Shown in pieces: positions 8,721-15,815 of a stretch of DNA of 46,395 nt (position 1 is the first letter of the stretch; each line of letters begins with the position of its first letter). The stretch is from the NCBI RefSeq assembly GCF_000469345.1, contig NZ_KI271108.1, forward strand, positions 57,303 through 103,697. Reading direction: 5' to 3'. A program made the translations under genes and the position numbers. The notes beneath the pieces were generated by a model. That model was not told the DNA's origin. It was given only the letters and a program-made list of their open reading frames with translations, and did no database searches. This DNA is from Eubacterium ramulus ATCC 29099. GTDB taxonomy: Bacteria > Bacillota > Clostridia > Lachnospirales > Lachnospiraceae.

Positions 8721-8785
8721 AAGAATAATTGGCGGATTTGTATATCACGACTTACTTCCGCACAGGTCAGAGAAGAGGTATTTTT

Positions 8786-9004
8786 ATGCAGCAAAGATAT
8801 GCAGATTCCGGACAGACTCTTCTGATCGAACTCCAAAATTATGAACAACAAGGCATTTCTATCTGGCTGGAGGGGTTTCCAAGCAGTTCTGTGGAAGTGT
8901 CAGAGGTCATGTGTGTCCGGGAAGACACGAATTATATGAGGGATTATGTGTTCCGGCAGGGTGCACTGTCCCAAGTGAGATTTGACAAAATTACAAAAAA
9001 ATAA
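8786..9004 (+). CDS. Small conserved-looking protein, unknown function
   Basis: A 72-aa soluble protein. The start is ATG 8786, with AGAGG 7-8 nt upstream; an earlier in-frame TTG at 8729 lacks a ribosome site. It has a hydrophobic first helix (TLLIELQNY), a strand segment GISIWLEGFPSS, and VREDTNYMRDYV near the C-terminus. The general pattern (G-I-x-I-x-L-x-G-[FY]-P-[AS]-S followed by R-E-D-x-x-Y-M-R-D) looks familiar from uncharacterised small Lachnospiraceae proteins, but that is only my recollection. An imperfect GCAGG/CCTGC hairpin follows the stop at about 9008-9038 without a T run. Confidence 0.6.
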   Translation: MQQRYADSGQTLLIELQNYEQQGISIWLEGFPSSSVEVSEVMCVREDTNYMRDYVFRQGALSQVRFDKITKK

Positions 9005-9122
9005 AAAGCAGGATTTCTCAAATACCGGAAAACCCTGCAAAACAGGAAAAAAGGCGCATGTTACCATAAAACAGTGGATTTTTTGGGTGCTATATCGAAC
9101 CCGTGGAGGGAAATCTAAAGCA

Positions 9123-9215
9123 TTTATCTCAGTCTGAGTTGACACTCCCACTTTTGCAAGTGGAGAGTAATAGCAAATCATTCTCAGTGGGAGTTCAATC
9201 TCCGACTGAGATAAA
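9123..9215 (+). ncRNA. Long folded element, possible structured RNA or small mobile palindrome
   Basis: The outer stem is a perfect 12 bp (TTTATCTCAGTC 9123-9134 with 9204-9215). Inside it, TTGA/TCAA and ACTCCCAC/GTGGGAGT (9139-9151 with 9187-9198) form a second helix with one bulged C. The apical part can form CCACTT-TTGC-AAGTGG. Stretches match the element at 16916-17036 (TCAGTGGGAGTT, CAAGTG, then a CTCC..ACTGA arm). No coding function is seen. The stretch 9005-9444 contains only this, the repeat at 9233 and a promoter. Confidence 0.5.
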
Positions 9216-9232
9216 CGCTCCGCGAGGATGTG

Positions 9233-9307
9233 CAGTGATTCTGAGATGAATATGTCAGTTTATGCTGACCAGAATCACGCACCAAGTCTCACGAGCGTTC
9301 GACTTGA
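9233..9307 (+). repeat. 75-nt two-hairpin dispersed repeat, copy A
   Basis: Begins CAGTGATTCTGAG and ends GCGTTCGACTTGA. Hairpin 1 pairs GTGATTCTG with CAGAATCAC and GTCAG with CTGAC, with a 10-nt one-sided bulge. Hairpin 2 pairs CAAGTC with GACTTG. It differs from copy C (30237-30311) at about 6 of 75 positions with no gaps. A short hairpin with nine Ts (9324-9345) follows 17 nt later. Confidence 0.85.
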
Positions 9308-9327
9308 ATAAGTCTGGCTCAGAAAGG

Positions 9328-9356
9328 TTGCATCGCCTTTTTTTTTCATGTATACT
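9328..9356 (+). promoter_or_regulatory. Promoter for the GH18 gene
   Basis: TTGCAT (9328-9333), 17-nt spacer with a T run, TATACT (9351-9356). The leader to the start codon is about 80 nt. Confidence 0.65.
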
Positions 9357-9444
9357 GATTGCAAAGACTTTGTAACAGGCAGACATATTCCGAAACTTTT
9401 TCGGAGGAAATCTGGTAATATATGCAGAAGAAAAGGAGGAAGCA

Positions 9445-11211
9445 ATGGCTTCGCAGAGACAGGCGCACAATAGGAAAAGACAGAAAGCAATTCTGGTGAT
9501 GGCAGTGGCGCTGCTGATCATTGTGGTGATCGCGATCATCGGACTGACCACTTTTTTGAAAAAATATTCGGCTTCCAAGGAAGTTACAGATTACAGCAAG
9601 TATTACAAACTGGAGCAGGAGGACGAAATGTTTGTCGTTTTCGACAATGAAAAGATGGAGCAGAAAGCAATCCTGCAGAATGATGAAGTGTATATGGATT
9701 ACCGGATTGTACACAAATATCTGAACAAACGGTTTTACTGGGATGCGACAGAGCAGGTGCTGCGTTATGTTACGCCGGAAGGACTTATCAATGTGACACC
9801 GGATACAGCGTCCTATCTGCTGGGAAAGACGGCGCAGACAGCAGATCACGTGATCGCTTTGCTACGGGACGGTGAGATGTATCTGTCCATGAGCTTTGTA
9901 CAAAAATATACGGATATCCATTATGAATCCTATGAGGATCCGAATCGTGTTGTGATCTCGGATCATTGGGATGATGTGACATACCAGAGCATTAAGAAAA
10001 AGACTCAGATCCGGCAGAAGGGCGGCGTGAAGAGTCCTATCCTGACAGAAGTGAAGAAAGGCGATCTGGTGACTGTACTGGATACTGCCGGCTCCTGGAG
10101 TAAGGTATGCAGCCAGGACGGATTTATCGGTTATGTAAAATCCAAGACCATAGGCGGAGAACAGGATGTGCTGTATGATCATAATTTTACGGAGCCGGTA
10201 TTTTCCCATATCAGTCGTGAATCACGGATCAATATGGCATGGCATCAGGTAACGACGCAGGCCGCGAATGCAAATGTAGCAGCGGTGCTTGGCAAGACCA
10301 AGGGTGTGAATGTGATCTCACCGACCTGGTTTTATCTGAATGACAACAATGGCGGTATTATGTCTCTGTGCAGCCAGGATTATGTAAATTACTGTCATCA
10401 GCAGGGGATAGAAGTCTGGGGACTGGTCAGCAATCTGGAAAACCAGGATGTGGACGATACCAGTGTGTTCAGTCTGACATCCAGCAGAGATAATCTGGTC
10501 AATAATCTGGTGGCAGAGGCAATAAAATACGATCTGGATGGCATCAATCTGGACTTTGAACTGCTTCCGGCAGAGGCAGCGGACGGATATCTGGAGTTTA
10601 TCCGCGAACTGTCCATCAAGTGTGAAAATAATGATCTGGTGCTGTCTGTGGACAATTATGTACCGGCAGCTTATAACGCCTATTATGACAGGGAAGAACA
10701 GGCTGTGTTTGCAGATTATATCGTTGTGATGGCATATGACGAGCATTATAACGGATCAGAGGAAGGTTCCGTGGCATCCATCGGATTTGTAGAGCAGGGA
10801 ATCAAGGATACGCTGGAGGAAGTTCCGGCAGAGCAGGTGATTCTTGGCGTGCCGTTCTACACCAGAGTCTGGGAGCTGACACCGGTGGCTGAAGGTACGG
10901 ATGCGGAAATCAGTGAGGAAGATGCATTAAGAGGTTATTCGATCAGCAGTGAAGCGGTAAGTATGAGCGAAGTGGACAGCCGCGTGGCAGCAAACGGTGT
11001 CAATCTGGAATGGCTGGAAGACTGTGGACAGTATTACGCAGAGTATCAGTATGATGGAAAAACCTACAAAATCTGGGTGGAGGATCAGAAATCCATCGGA
11101 GAAAAACTGAATGTGATGAAAGAGAATCATCTGGCAGGCGCATCCTTCTGGAAGCTTGGATATGAAAAAAATACCATTTGGGATACGATCGCGGAAGCAA
11201 TGCAGCAGTAA
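9445..11211 (+). CDS. Membrane-anchored GH18 glycosidase with SH3 domain (spore/cell-wall type)
   Basis: Predicted to hydrolyse a GlcNAc-containing wall polymer, as GH18 spore-cortex enzymes of the YaaH/SleL group do. The 588-aa protein begins with basic residues and one TM helix (about 15-37). Residues 45-170 form an unassigned extracellular domain resembling copper-amine-oxidase-N-like wall domains. Residues 175-245 are a bacterial SH3 domain (TQIRQKGGVKSPILTEV..WSKV..GFIGYV). The rest is a TIM-barrel GH18. Its active-site motif DGINLDFE has D365, D370 and the catalytic acid E372, and MAYDEH is also present. ATG 9445 has AAAAGGAGG upstream. An amidase gene follows, which supports a role in peptidoglycan remodelling. 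The substrate itself is inferred. Confidence 0.88.
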   Translation: MASQRQAHNRKRQKAILVMAVALLIIVVIAIIGLTTFLKKYSASKEVTDYSKYYKLEQEDEMFVVFDNEKMEQKAILQNDEVYMDYRIVHKYLNKRFYWDATEQVLRYVTPEGLINVTPDTASYLLGKTAQTADHVIALLRDGEMYLSMSFVQKYTDIHYESYEDPNRVVISDHWDDVTYQSIKKKTQIRQKGGVKSPILTEVKKGDLVTVLDTAGSWSKVCSQDGFIGYVKSKTIGGEQDVLYDHNFTEPVFSHISRESRINMAWHQVTTQAANANVAAVLGKTKGVNVISPTWFYLNDNNGGIMSLCSQDYVNYCHQQGIEVWGLVSNLENQDVDDTSVFSLTSSRDNLVNNLVAEAIKYDLDGINLDFELLPAEAADGYLEFIRELSIKCENNDLVLSVDNYVPAAYNAYYDREEQAVFADYIVVMAYDEHYNGSEEGSVASIGFVEQGIKDTLEEVPAEQVILGVPFYTRVWELTPVAEGTDAEISEEDALRGYSISSEAVSMSEVDSRVAANGVNLEWLEDCGQYYAEYQYDGKTYKIWVEDQKSIGEKLNVMKENHLAGASFWKLGYEKNTIWDTIAEAMQQ

Positions 11212-11227
11212 GAATTCTAGTGTGTAT

Positions 11228-11256
11228 TTGACAGGAAGCCTGTTTGCGAAGATACG
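11228..11256 (+). promoter_or_regulatory. Possible promoter before the amidase gene
   Basis: A perfect -35 TTGACA (11228-11233) is followed after 17 nt by a poor -10 GATACG (11251-11256). If used, the transcript would begin just upstream of the hairpin at 11272-11310. Confidence 0.35.
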
Positions 11257-11271
11257 TATAGATGAAAGATT

Positions 11272-11317
11272 CCCCGAATACATTGTAAGTAAGATTACAG
11301 GTATTCGGGGTTTTTTT
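11272..11317 (+). terminator. Strong intrinsic terminator overlapping the amidase start
   Basis: CCCCGAATAC (11272-11281) pairs perfectly with 11301-11310, extended by TGTAA/TTACA inside, followed by seven Ts (11311-11317). The likely TTG start codon of the amidase (11316) uses the last Ts. Confidence 0.85.
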
Positions 11318-12005
11318 GAAAAGAAAGATTAGCATAGGAATTTTATTGACCGTGCTGGTGATTGCGGGAATCCGTATGTCCGGGTCGGCACAGTTCGCAG
11401 TTATGACAAAGAAGGCGGAACGGGCAGAATATACGGTATGTATAGACAGCGGACATGGCGGAAACGATCCGGGGAAGATCGGTGTCGCGGGAACAAAGGA
11501 AAAAGAAGTCAATCTGACGATCGCTCTGAAGTTGAAGAAGCACCTTGAGAGGCAGAATATCCGGGTCATCATGACCCGGACCGATGATCGGAATCTGGCA
11601 GATGCGAATGCAACAAATGAAAAAATATCGGACATGAAGCAGCGTGTAGCAAAGATGAATTCCGAACAGCCGGATGCAGTGATCAGTATCCATCAGAATA
11701 GCTACACAGACAGTTCTGTAAAAGGAGCGCAGGTGTTTTATTACGAAGGATCGAAAGAAGGAAAAATGCTTGCGGAACTATTGCAAAAGAGTCTGATCGG
11801 CAATGTGGATCCACAGAATCATCGAGTGGCAAAAGCAAACTCCGATTATTATATTCTGAAAAATACTTCCGCACCGACGGTGATCGTGGAATGCGGATTC
11901 CTCTCAAACCCGGAAGAAGAAAGTCTGCTGATAAGTGCCGCATACCAGGAAAAACTGGTGGAAGCCTTGCAGAAGGGGATCTGCGCGTATCTGGTGGAGC
12001 ATTAA
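11316..12005 (+). CDS. cwlD: N-acetylmuramoyl-L-alanine amidase, CwlD-like
   Basis: A zinc amidase (Amidase_3) that cleaves the bond between muramic acid and L-alanine. In spore formers CwlD is needed to make muramic lactam in cortex. Zinc ligands fit: His in IDSGHGGNDPG, Glu in KEKEVNL, His in ISIHQNS; the catalytic Glu is in VIVECGFLSNPEE. Length is 229 aa. The N-terminus KRKISIGILLTVLVIAGI is a signal/anchor helix whose positive charges require a start at TTG 11316, right in a terminator T-tract with only GGGG as a possible SD. A TTG at 11346 with AGGAA 5 nt upstream would give a shorter protein without the basic residues. The symbol is inferred from domain and neighbours. Confidence 0.8.
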   Translation: MKRKISIGILLTVLVIAGIRMSGSAQFAVMTKKAERAEYTVCIDSGHGGNDPGKIGVAGTKEKEVNLTIALKLKKHLERQNIRVIMTRTDDRNLADANATNEKISDMKQRVAKMNSEQPDAVISIHQNSYTDSSVKGAQVFYYEGSKEGKMLAELLQKSLIGNVDPQNHRVAKANSDYYILKNTSAPTVIVECGFLSNPEEESLLISAAYQEKLVEALQKGICAYLVEH

Positions 12006-12009
12006 TAAA

Positions 12010-12052
12010 AGTTCTGTCAGGGGCAGTGAACGTCTGGCGGCCTGACAGAACT
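12010..12052. terminator. Bidirectional terminator between amidase and phosphoesterase genes
   Basis: A perfect 12-bp stem (AGTTCTGTCAGG 12010-12021 with 12041-12052) has a 19-nt loop, the same loop length as the terminators at 19327 and 37388. AAAA precedes and CTTCATTTT follows. Confidence 0.8.
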
Positions 12053-12093
12053 CTTCATTTTCGTATTAAGATATTAACTTTTTATCAGAAACA

Positions 12094-12684
12094 CTAATAT
12101 TCCCAGGAGTGTTTCTCATACGCATTGATGATCTGGGTGTTATTGTACTGCATAGTGCGCTGCAGGGAATGATCATACTGCAGATGCATATGTCCATGTA
12201 CCATATATTTGGGCTGATACTTGTCCAGCAGACCCAGAAATGTCTGATATCCCTGATGAGCATGATCATCGCCGTCTCCCAATCCCTGTGCAGGCGCATG
12301 GGTCAGCAGGATATCAAAGCCCCGGTAGAAAATCAGCTGATGTTTGATATGTAACAGGCGTCGTTTCATTTCTTTCTCTGTATACATATATTTTCCCGGT
12401 TTGTAGGGCATGCATCCACCCAGTCCGAGGATGCGGATGCCCTCGTGTACATATATTTTATCATCAATGCAGATGCATCCTTCCGGTGGTGTCTGATCAT
12501 ATTTCTCGTCATGGTTGCCGTGCACATACAGCAGCGGGAGATTCGTGCAGCTGACAAGAAAGGACAGGTATTGCGGATTCAAATCCCCGCAGGAGAGGAT
12601 GAGATCGGTATTGGTAATCTTATTACTGTTATAGTGATCCCAAAGTGCTGTGGATTCTGTGTCTGAAACAGCTAAAATTCTCAT
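12094..12684 (-). CDS. Calcineurin-like metallophosphoesterase
   Basis: A 196-aa cytosolic phosphoesterase predicted to use two metals. Motifs in order are VSDTES (motif I; Glu where the usual D-x-H has His), SCGDLN, VHGNHDE, LLTHAPAQG and VHGHMH. Such small proteins are common in Clostridia and their substrates are largely unknown. The ATG overlaps the stop of the upstream BMP-like gene (ATGA), so it is translationally coupled. It is the last gene of a three-gene minus-strand operon (galM, BMP fusion, phosphoesterase). Confidence 0.87.
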   Translation of the reverse strand: MRILAVSDTESTALWDHYNSNKITNTDLILSCGDLNPQYLSFLVSCTNLPLLYVHGNHDEKYDQTPPEGCICIDDKIYVHEGIRILGLGGCMPYKPGKYMYTEKEMKRRLLHIKHQLIFYRGFDILLTHAPAQGLGDGDDHAHQGYQTFLGLLDKYQPKYMVHGHMHLQYDHSLQRTMQYNNTQIINAYEKHSWEY

Positions 12685-14618
12685 GTCGTAGGTTCCTCCT
12701 TGCGAATGCCTTCCTGACGTACCACATTCTGTGCATCTTCCCGCAGCTCGTTGGCAGTCGGAATCCGGCCAATGATGTTATCCAGCAGCCAGTCAATGGA
12801 AATGATTTCCCGTGGAGTCAGTGTGTGATTGGCATCCTTTGAAATCAGTCCCTGTTGTGCATGAAGGATTCCATCAAATGGGTTGAAATCGTAATTCCGG
12901 ATGGCATTGCGCAATGTATCCAGCAGATGGCGGGTTTCGTCAGGGACTGCGGAAGACCAGATTACATCAATGACATCTGCGGACATGCCCCACCAGTAGT
13001 GAAGTGCTTTGTTTGCATCGGATTTTTCTTCTGTATTCCAGATACCGTTCTGCACATTACGGATGATACGTTCATAATATTTTCCCCAGTTCCATGCAGG
13101 AAATGCCAGGTTTACCGGTGTTTCACCATTGACCCGGAACAGTCCGAACTGGCGGGAGATTTTTCGTGGAATGATCATATCCTGATGGGAGATATACGTT
13201 GCACCCAGGGAATATAACTTTGCGGTGAGATCAATATGTTCATTTTCCTTGAGCGTGGACCATTCCAGATAAATTTTTGCTTTTGGATTGACCATTTTGA
13301 CACCCAGGGCAAAAGCGTTGATATTGGCTGTCATGCCGAAGATCGGGTAATCTGCAATATAACCGATTTTGTTCGTGTCTGTCATCACACCGGCCAGAAC
13401 GCCGATGAGAAATTTTGCCTCATACATTCGTCCATAATAAGTACGGATATATTTGTGGGAGGCATTCAGGGAACAGTTTAGGATCTTGATTTCCGGATGG
13501 TTAACTGCTACCCGCAGGCTGGCACTTAAAAATTCCGGTGAGGTGGTGAAAATCATTTCATTTCCGTCTGCAATGGCCTGTTCGATAGCTGCCACAGCAT
13601 CTTCTGTATCAGAAATATTGTCGTAGGCTTTCGTGCGTACACGGCCATGGAACGCATCTTTCAAATAGAGTCGTCCAAGTTCATGGGCATATGTCCAGCT
13701 GGAGGTCTCCGGTGTTTTCTTGTTGATAAAGGCAATGTGTGTGACATCTTCTTCTTCAGAGGCTGTCAGAAATTTGGTCAGGATATTCTTCTTTTGTTCC
13801 GGTGCCGGATCAAATTTGACGGAAGGTTTTTCCTGGGCATTTTTCAGCTCAAATTCCGCCCACATTTTCCGCAGGTTTTCCTTGATCGCGGAAGGTGTCT
13901 CATCCACCAGCTGGCTGTAATCGAACAGATCCAGATAGATGAGCAGTGCGTCGCCGGTAGTCATGTTCAGCTTGTCACCGCCAAGTTCCTTGAAAGCGTC
14001 AGCAAAGCGGTTGTAGCAGGAGCGGAACAGAATCCGGTCATCCATGCTCCAGCGTTCATATCGGCGGTGGCCAAGGTGAAAGGCAAGATGTGCATAGGAG
14101 CCTTCCTTGCTGAAAAACAAGTAGTTGATATTTGTGGCATTGTAAAAATCAAGAAATTCGTAGTAAATACGGCTTTCCGGTGTATCCTCACGGGCAGGAA
14201 TGATGCGGGTCACATAGCCCGGAATGCTGATGGCATCAAAATATTTCAGGACACTGACACGCTTGTTGCCCTCCTGGATATAATAATGATTCATGTATTC
14301 GTATGCCACGATAGGATCACGGATACCTTCCTTTAAGTGTGCATCACACAGGGAAGACCATTTAGCCGCAAACTCTGTGCTTTCTCCAAGGATCGGCATA
14401 AAGTTGGGCGCAAAAGAAGAAGCGCGCCCACAGGTCTTTGTACCGACAATGAGTTCTGTAGGAATATCTACCAGTCCGAGAGGGACTTCACCACTGATGT
14501 CTACATGTTCCAGAATAGTATCCAGAGCAGGCATTTCAACAGGAAGTTTCTGTGAAGTTCGTGTTTGCAAGTCTTTTTTTCCTGCCTTTTGGGCAGCACG
14601 ATAATGTTCCATTGACAT
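12681..14618 (-). CDS. ParB-like / BMP (PnrA-like) ligand-binding fusion without signal peptide
   Basis: A 645-aa protein. Residues about 45-135 carry a ParB/sulfiredoxin-like pattern, including YYIQEGNKRVSVLKYF, similar to the nucleotide-binding 'EGN-R-V-x-A' motif. Residues about 285-560 resemble BMP/PnrA periplasmic binding domains (THIAFINK, HELGRLYLKDAFHG, AKFLIGVLAGVMTDTNKIGYIADYP). BMP proteins are normally lipoproteins that bind nucleosides, but this one has no signal peptide or lipobox, so it should be cytosolic. A sensor or regulatory role is my inference. ATG 14618 is chosen (AAGGAG about 9 nt upstream); TTG at 14621 and ATG at 14612 are alternatives. It starts 13 nt after galM ends. 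Confidence 0.8.
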   Translation of the reverse strand: MSMEHYRAAQKAGKKDLQTRTSQKLPVEMPALDTILEHVDISGEVPLGLVDIPTELIVGTKTCGRASSFAPNFMPILGESTEFAAKWSSLCDAHLKEGIRDPIVAYEYMNHYYIQEGNKRVSVLKYFDAISIPGYVTRIIPAREDTPESRIYYEFLDFYNATNINYLFFSKEGSYAHLAFHLGHRRYERWSMDDRILFRSCYNRFADAFKELGGDKLNMTTGDALLIYLDLFDYSQLVDETPSAIKENLRKMWAEFELKNAQEKPSVKFDPAPEQKKNILTKFLTASEEEDVTHIAFINKKTPETSSWTYAHELGRLYLKDAFHGRVRTKAYDNISDTEDAVAAIEQAIADGNEMIFTTSPEFLSASLRVAVNHPEIKILNCSLNASHKYIRTYYGRMYEAKFLIGVLAGVMTDTNKIGYIADYPIFGMTANINAFALGVKMVNPKAKIYLEWSTLKENEHIDLTAKLYSLGATYISHQDMIIPRKISRQFGLFRVNGETPVNLAFPAWNWGKYYERIIRNVQNGIWNTEEKSDANKALHYWWGMSADVIDVIWSSAVPDETRHLLDTLRNAIRNYDFNPFDGILHAQQGLISKDANHTLTPREIISIDWLLDNIIGRIPTANELREDAQNVVRQEGIRKEEPTT

Positions 14619-14631
14619 CAAAAATCACTCC

Positions 14632-15681
14632 TTATCGTTTGGAAGATGTTACGGAAAAATGAAATAATGTTTTTGATTTAAAGGTATCCCCTGCTTTCAA
14701 AATAACAGAAGGGAAATTCGGGTGGCTGGTTGCATTCGGAAAATGCTGTGTCTCCAGGCATGCACTTCCGTAAGCCGGGTAAGCAATGCCGTTTTTACCA
14801 TGCGCAGCAGGAGACTGCGCCGGTACATACAACTGTACCCCAGGCTGATCCGTAAAGCAGGTCAGACGGATGCCGGATTCCTCTGCATATAAAGTGGCAG
14901 CCTCTTTTAAACCACTGCCGTTTAATACAAAGTTGTGATCGTATGTTTTGGAATATTTTAGCTGCGGATGCGCGGCAAAGATATCCTGCCCGATCGGTTT
15001 TGGTGTTCGGAAATCAAATGGTGTACCGGTTACATCGGTGATCACGCCGGTGGTGAGATCATTCTCGTCCGTCTCAGTGAATGAATCTGCATTGATCATC
15101 AGAAGATGTTCCAACACAGAACCGGATGCTTCACCATTTAAATTAAAATAGGAATGGTTGGTTGTGTTGAATACGGTATCCTGGTCACTGGATGCTTCGT
15201 AGGAAATGGAAAGTTCATTATCTTCACTCCAGGAATAAGTGACGCTCATGGTCAGTGTCCCCGGATAACCTTCTTCACCGTCCGGTGAGACACGGGTAAA
15301 ACGAACAGAATTGCCGGACTGTGCGGATTCCCAGTTGTAATAATGGAAACCACGGATACCACCATGCAGATGGTTTGGTCCATTGTTGACGGCAAGGTGA
15401 TAAGTTTTATCATTTAAAATAAAGACACCTTTTTCAATGCGGTTTGCATGTCTTCCTACTACGGCACCAAAGCTTGCGGTGTCCTTTTCATATTCTGCAA
15501 GTGTGTCATAGCCAAGGCAGACATCACGTAATTCGCCCTCTCTGTCCGGTACGCAGATGCTGACAATGCGGCAACCGAAGCTGGTAATGGTCACATAAGC
15601 ACCGGATGTGTTTTCCAGACGATAAAGAAACGCTTCTTCGCCGTCACTTGTGATTCCAAAAGAACTTTTTGTAATAGCCAT
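14632..15681 (-). CDS. galM: Aldose 1-epimerase (mutarotase)
   Basis: Interconverts alpha and beta anomers of hexoses such as galactose and glucose. The 349-aa protein shows the family motifs GRHANRI, NHLHGG, the active-site NHSYFNLNG (His acid) and DQPGVQLYVPAQ with the preceding Glu/Asp region. It is the first gene of a minus-strand operon with the BMP fusion and the phosphoesterase. The start ATG at 15681 has GAGGG about 8 nt upstream. A promoter on the minus strand lies at 15757-15786. No other galactose genes are nearby, so sugar specificity is not settled. Confidence 0.92.
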   Translation of the reverse strand: MAITKSSFGITSDGEEAFLYRLENTSGAYVTITSFGCRIVSICVPDREGELRDVCLGYDTLAEYEKDTASFGAVVGRHANRIEKGVFILNDKTYHLAVNNGPNHLHGGIRGFHYYNWESAQSGNSVRFTRVSPDGEEGYPGTLTMSVTYSWSEDNELSISYEASSDQDTVFNTTNHSYFNLNGEASGSVLEHLLMINADSFTETDENDLTTGVITDVTGTPFDFRTPKPIGQDIFAAHPQLKYSKTYDHNFVLNGSGLKEAATLYAEESGIRLTCFTDQPGVQLYVPAQSPAAHGKNGIAYPAYGSACLETQHFPNATSHPNFPSVILKAGDTFKSKTLFHFSVTSSKR

Positions 15682-15756
15682 TTCAAAACCCTCATTCTTT
15701 CTTTAAATTAATTCAGACGCGCGTTACACTTCTCATTTGTGTACGAGCATACCTAG

Positions 15757-15786
15757 AGTATACTCGCAGGTGACAGGTGCTGACAA
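15757..15786 (-). promoter_or_regulatory. Promoter of the galM operon
   Basis: On the minus strand: TTGTCA (15786-15781), 18-nt spacer, TATACT (15762-15757). Its -35 overlaps the -35 of the divergent tsaC promoter. Confidence 0.6.
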
Positions 15787-15808
15787 GTAAAATCTTTTGT
15801 GGTATACT
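15780..15808 (+). promoter_or_regulatory. Promoter of tsaC, predicting a leaderless message
   Basis: CTGACA (15780-15785), 17-nt spacer, extended -10 TGG-TATACT (15800-15808). Transcription should start at about 15815, next to ATG 15816. Confidence 0.65.
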
Positions 15809-15815
15809 GTTACCT

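Noticed and set aside
9255-9578. Minus-strand frame sharing its C-terminal peptide with another at 22705-23007
   Set aside because: The shared peptide is just the antisense translation of the 75-nt repeat; neither frame has an SD or family likeness, and both overlap real genes.
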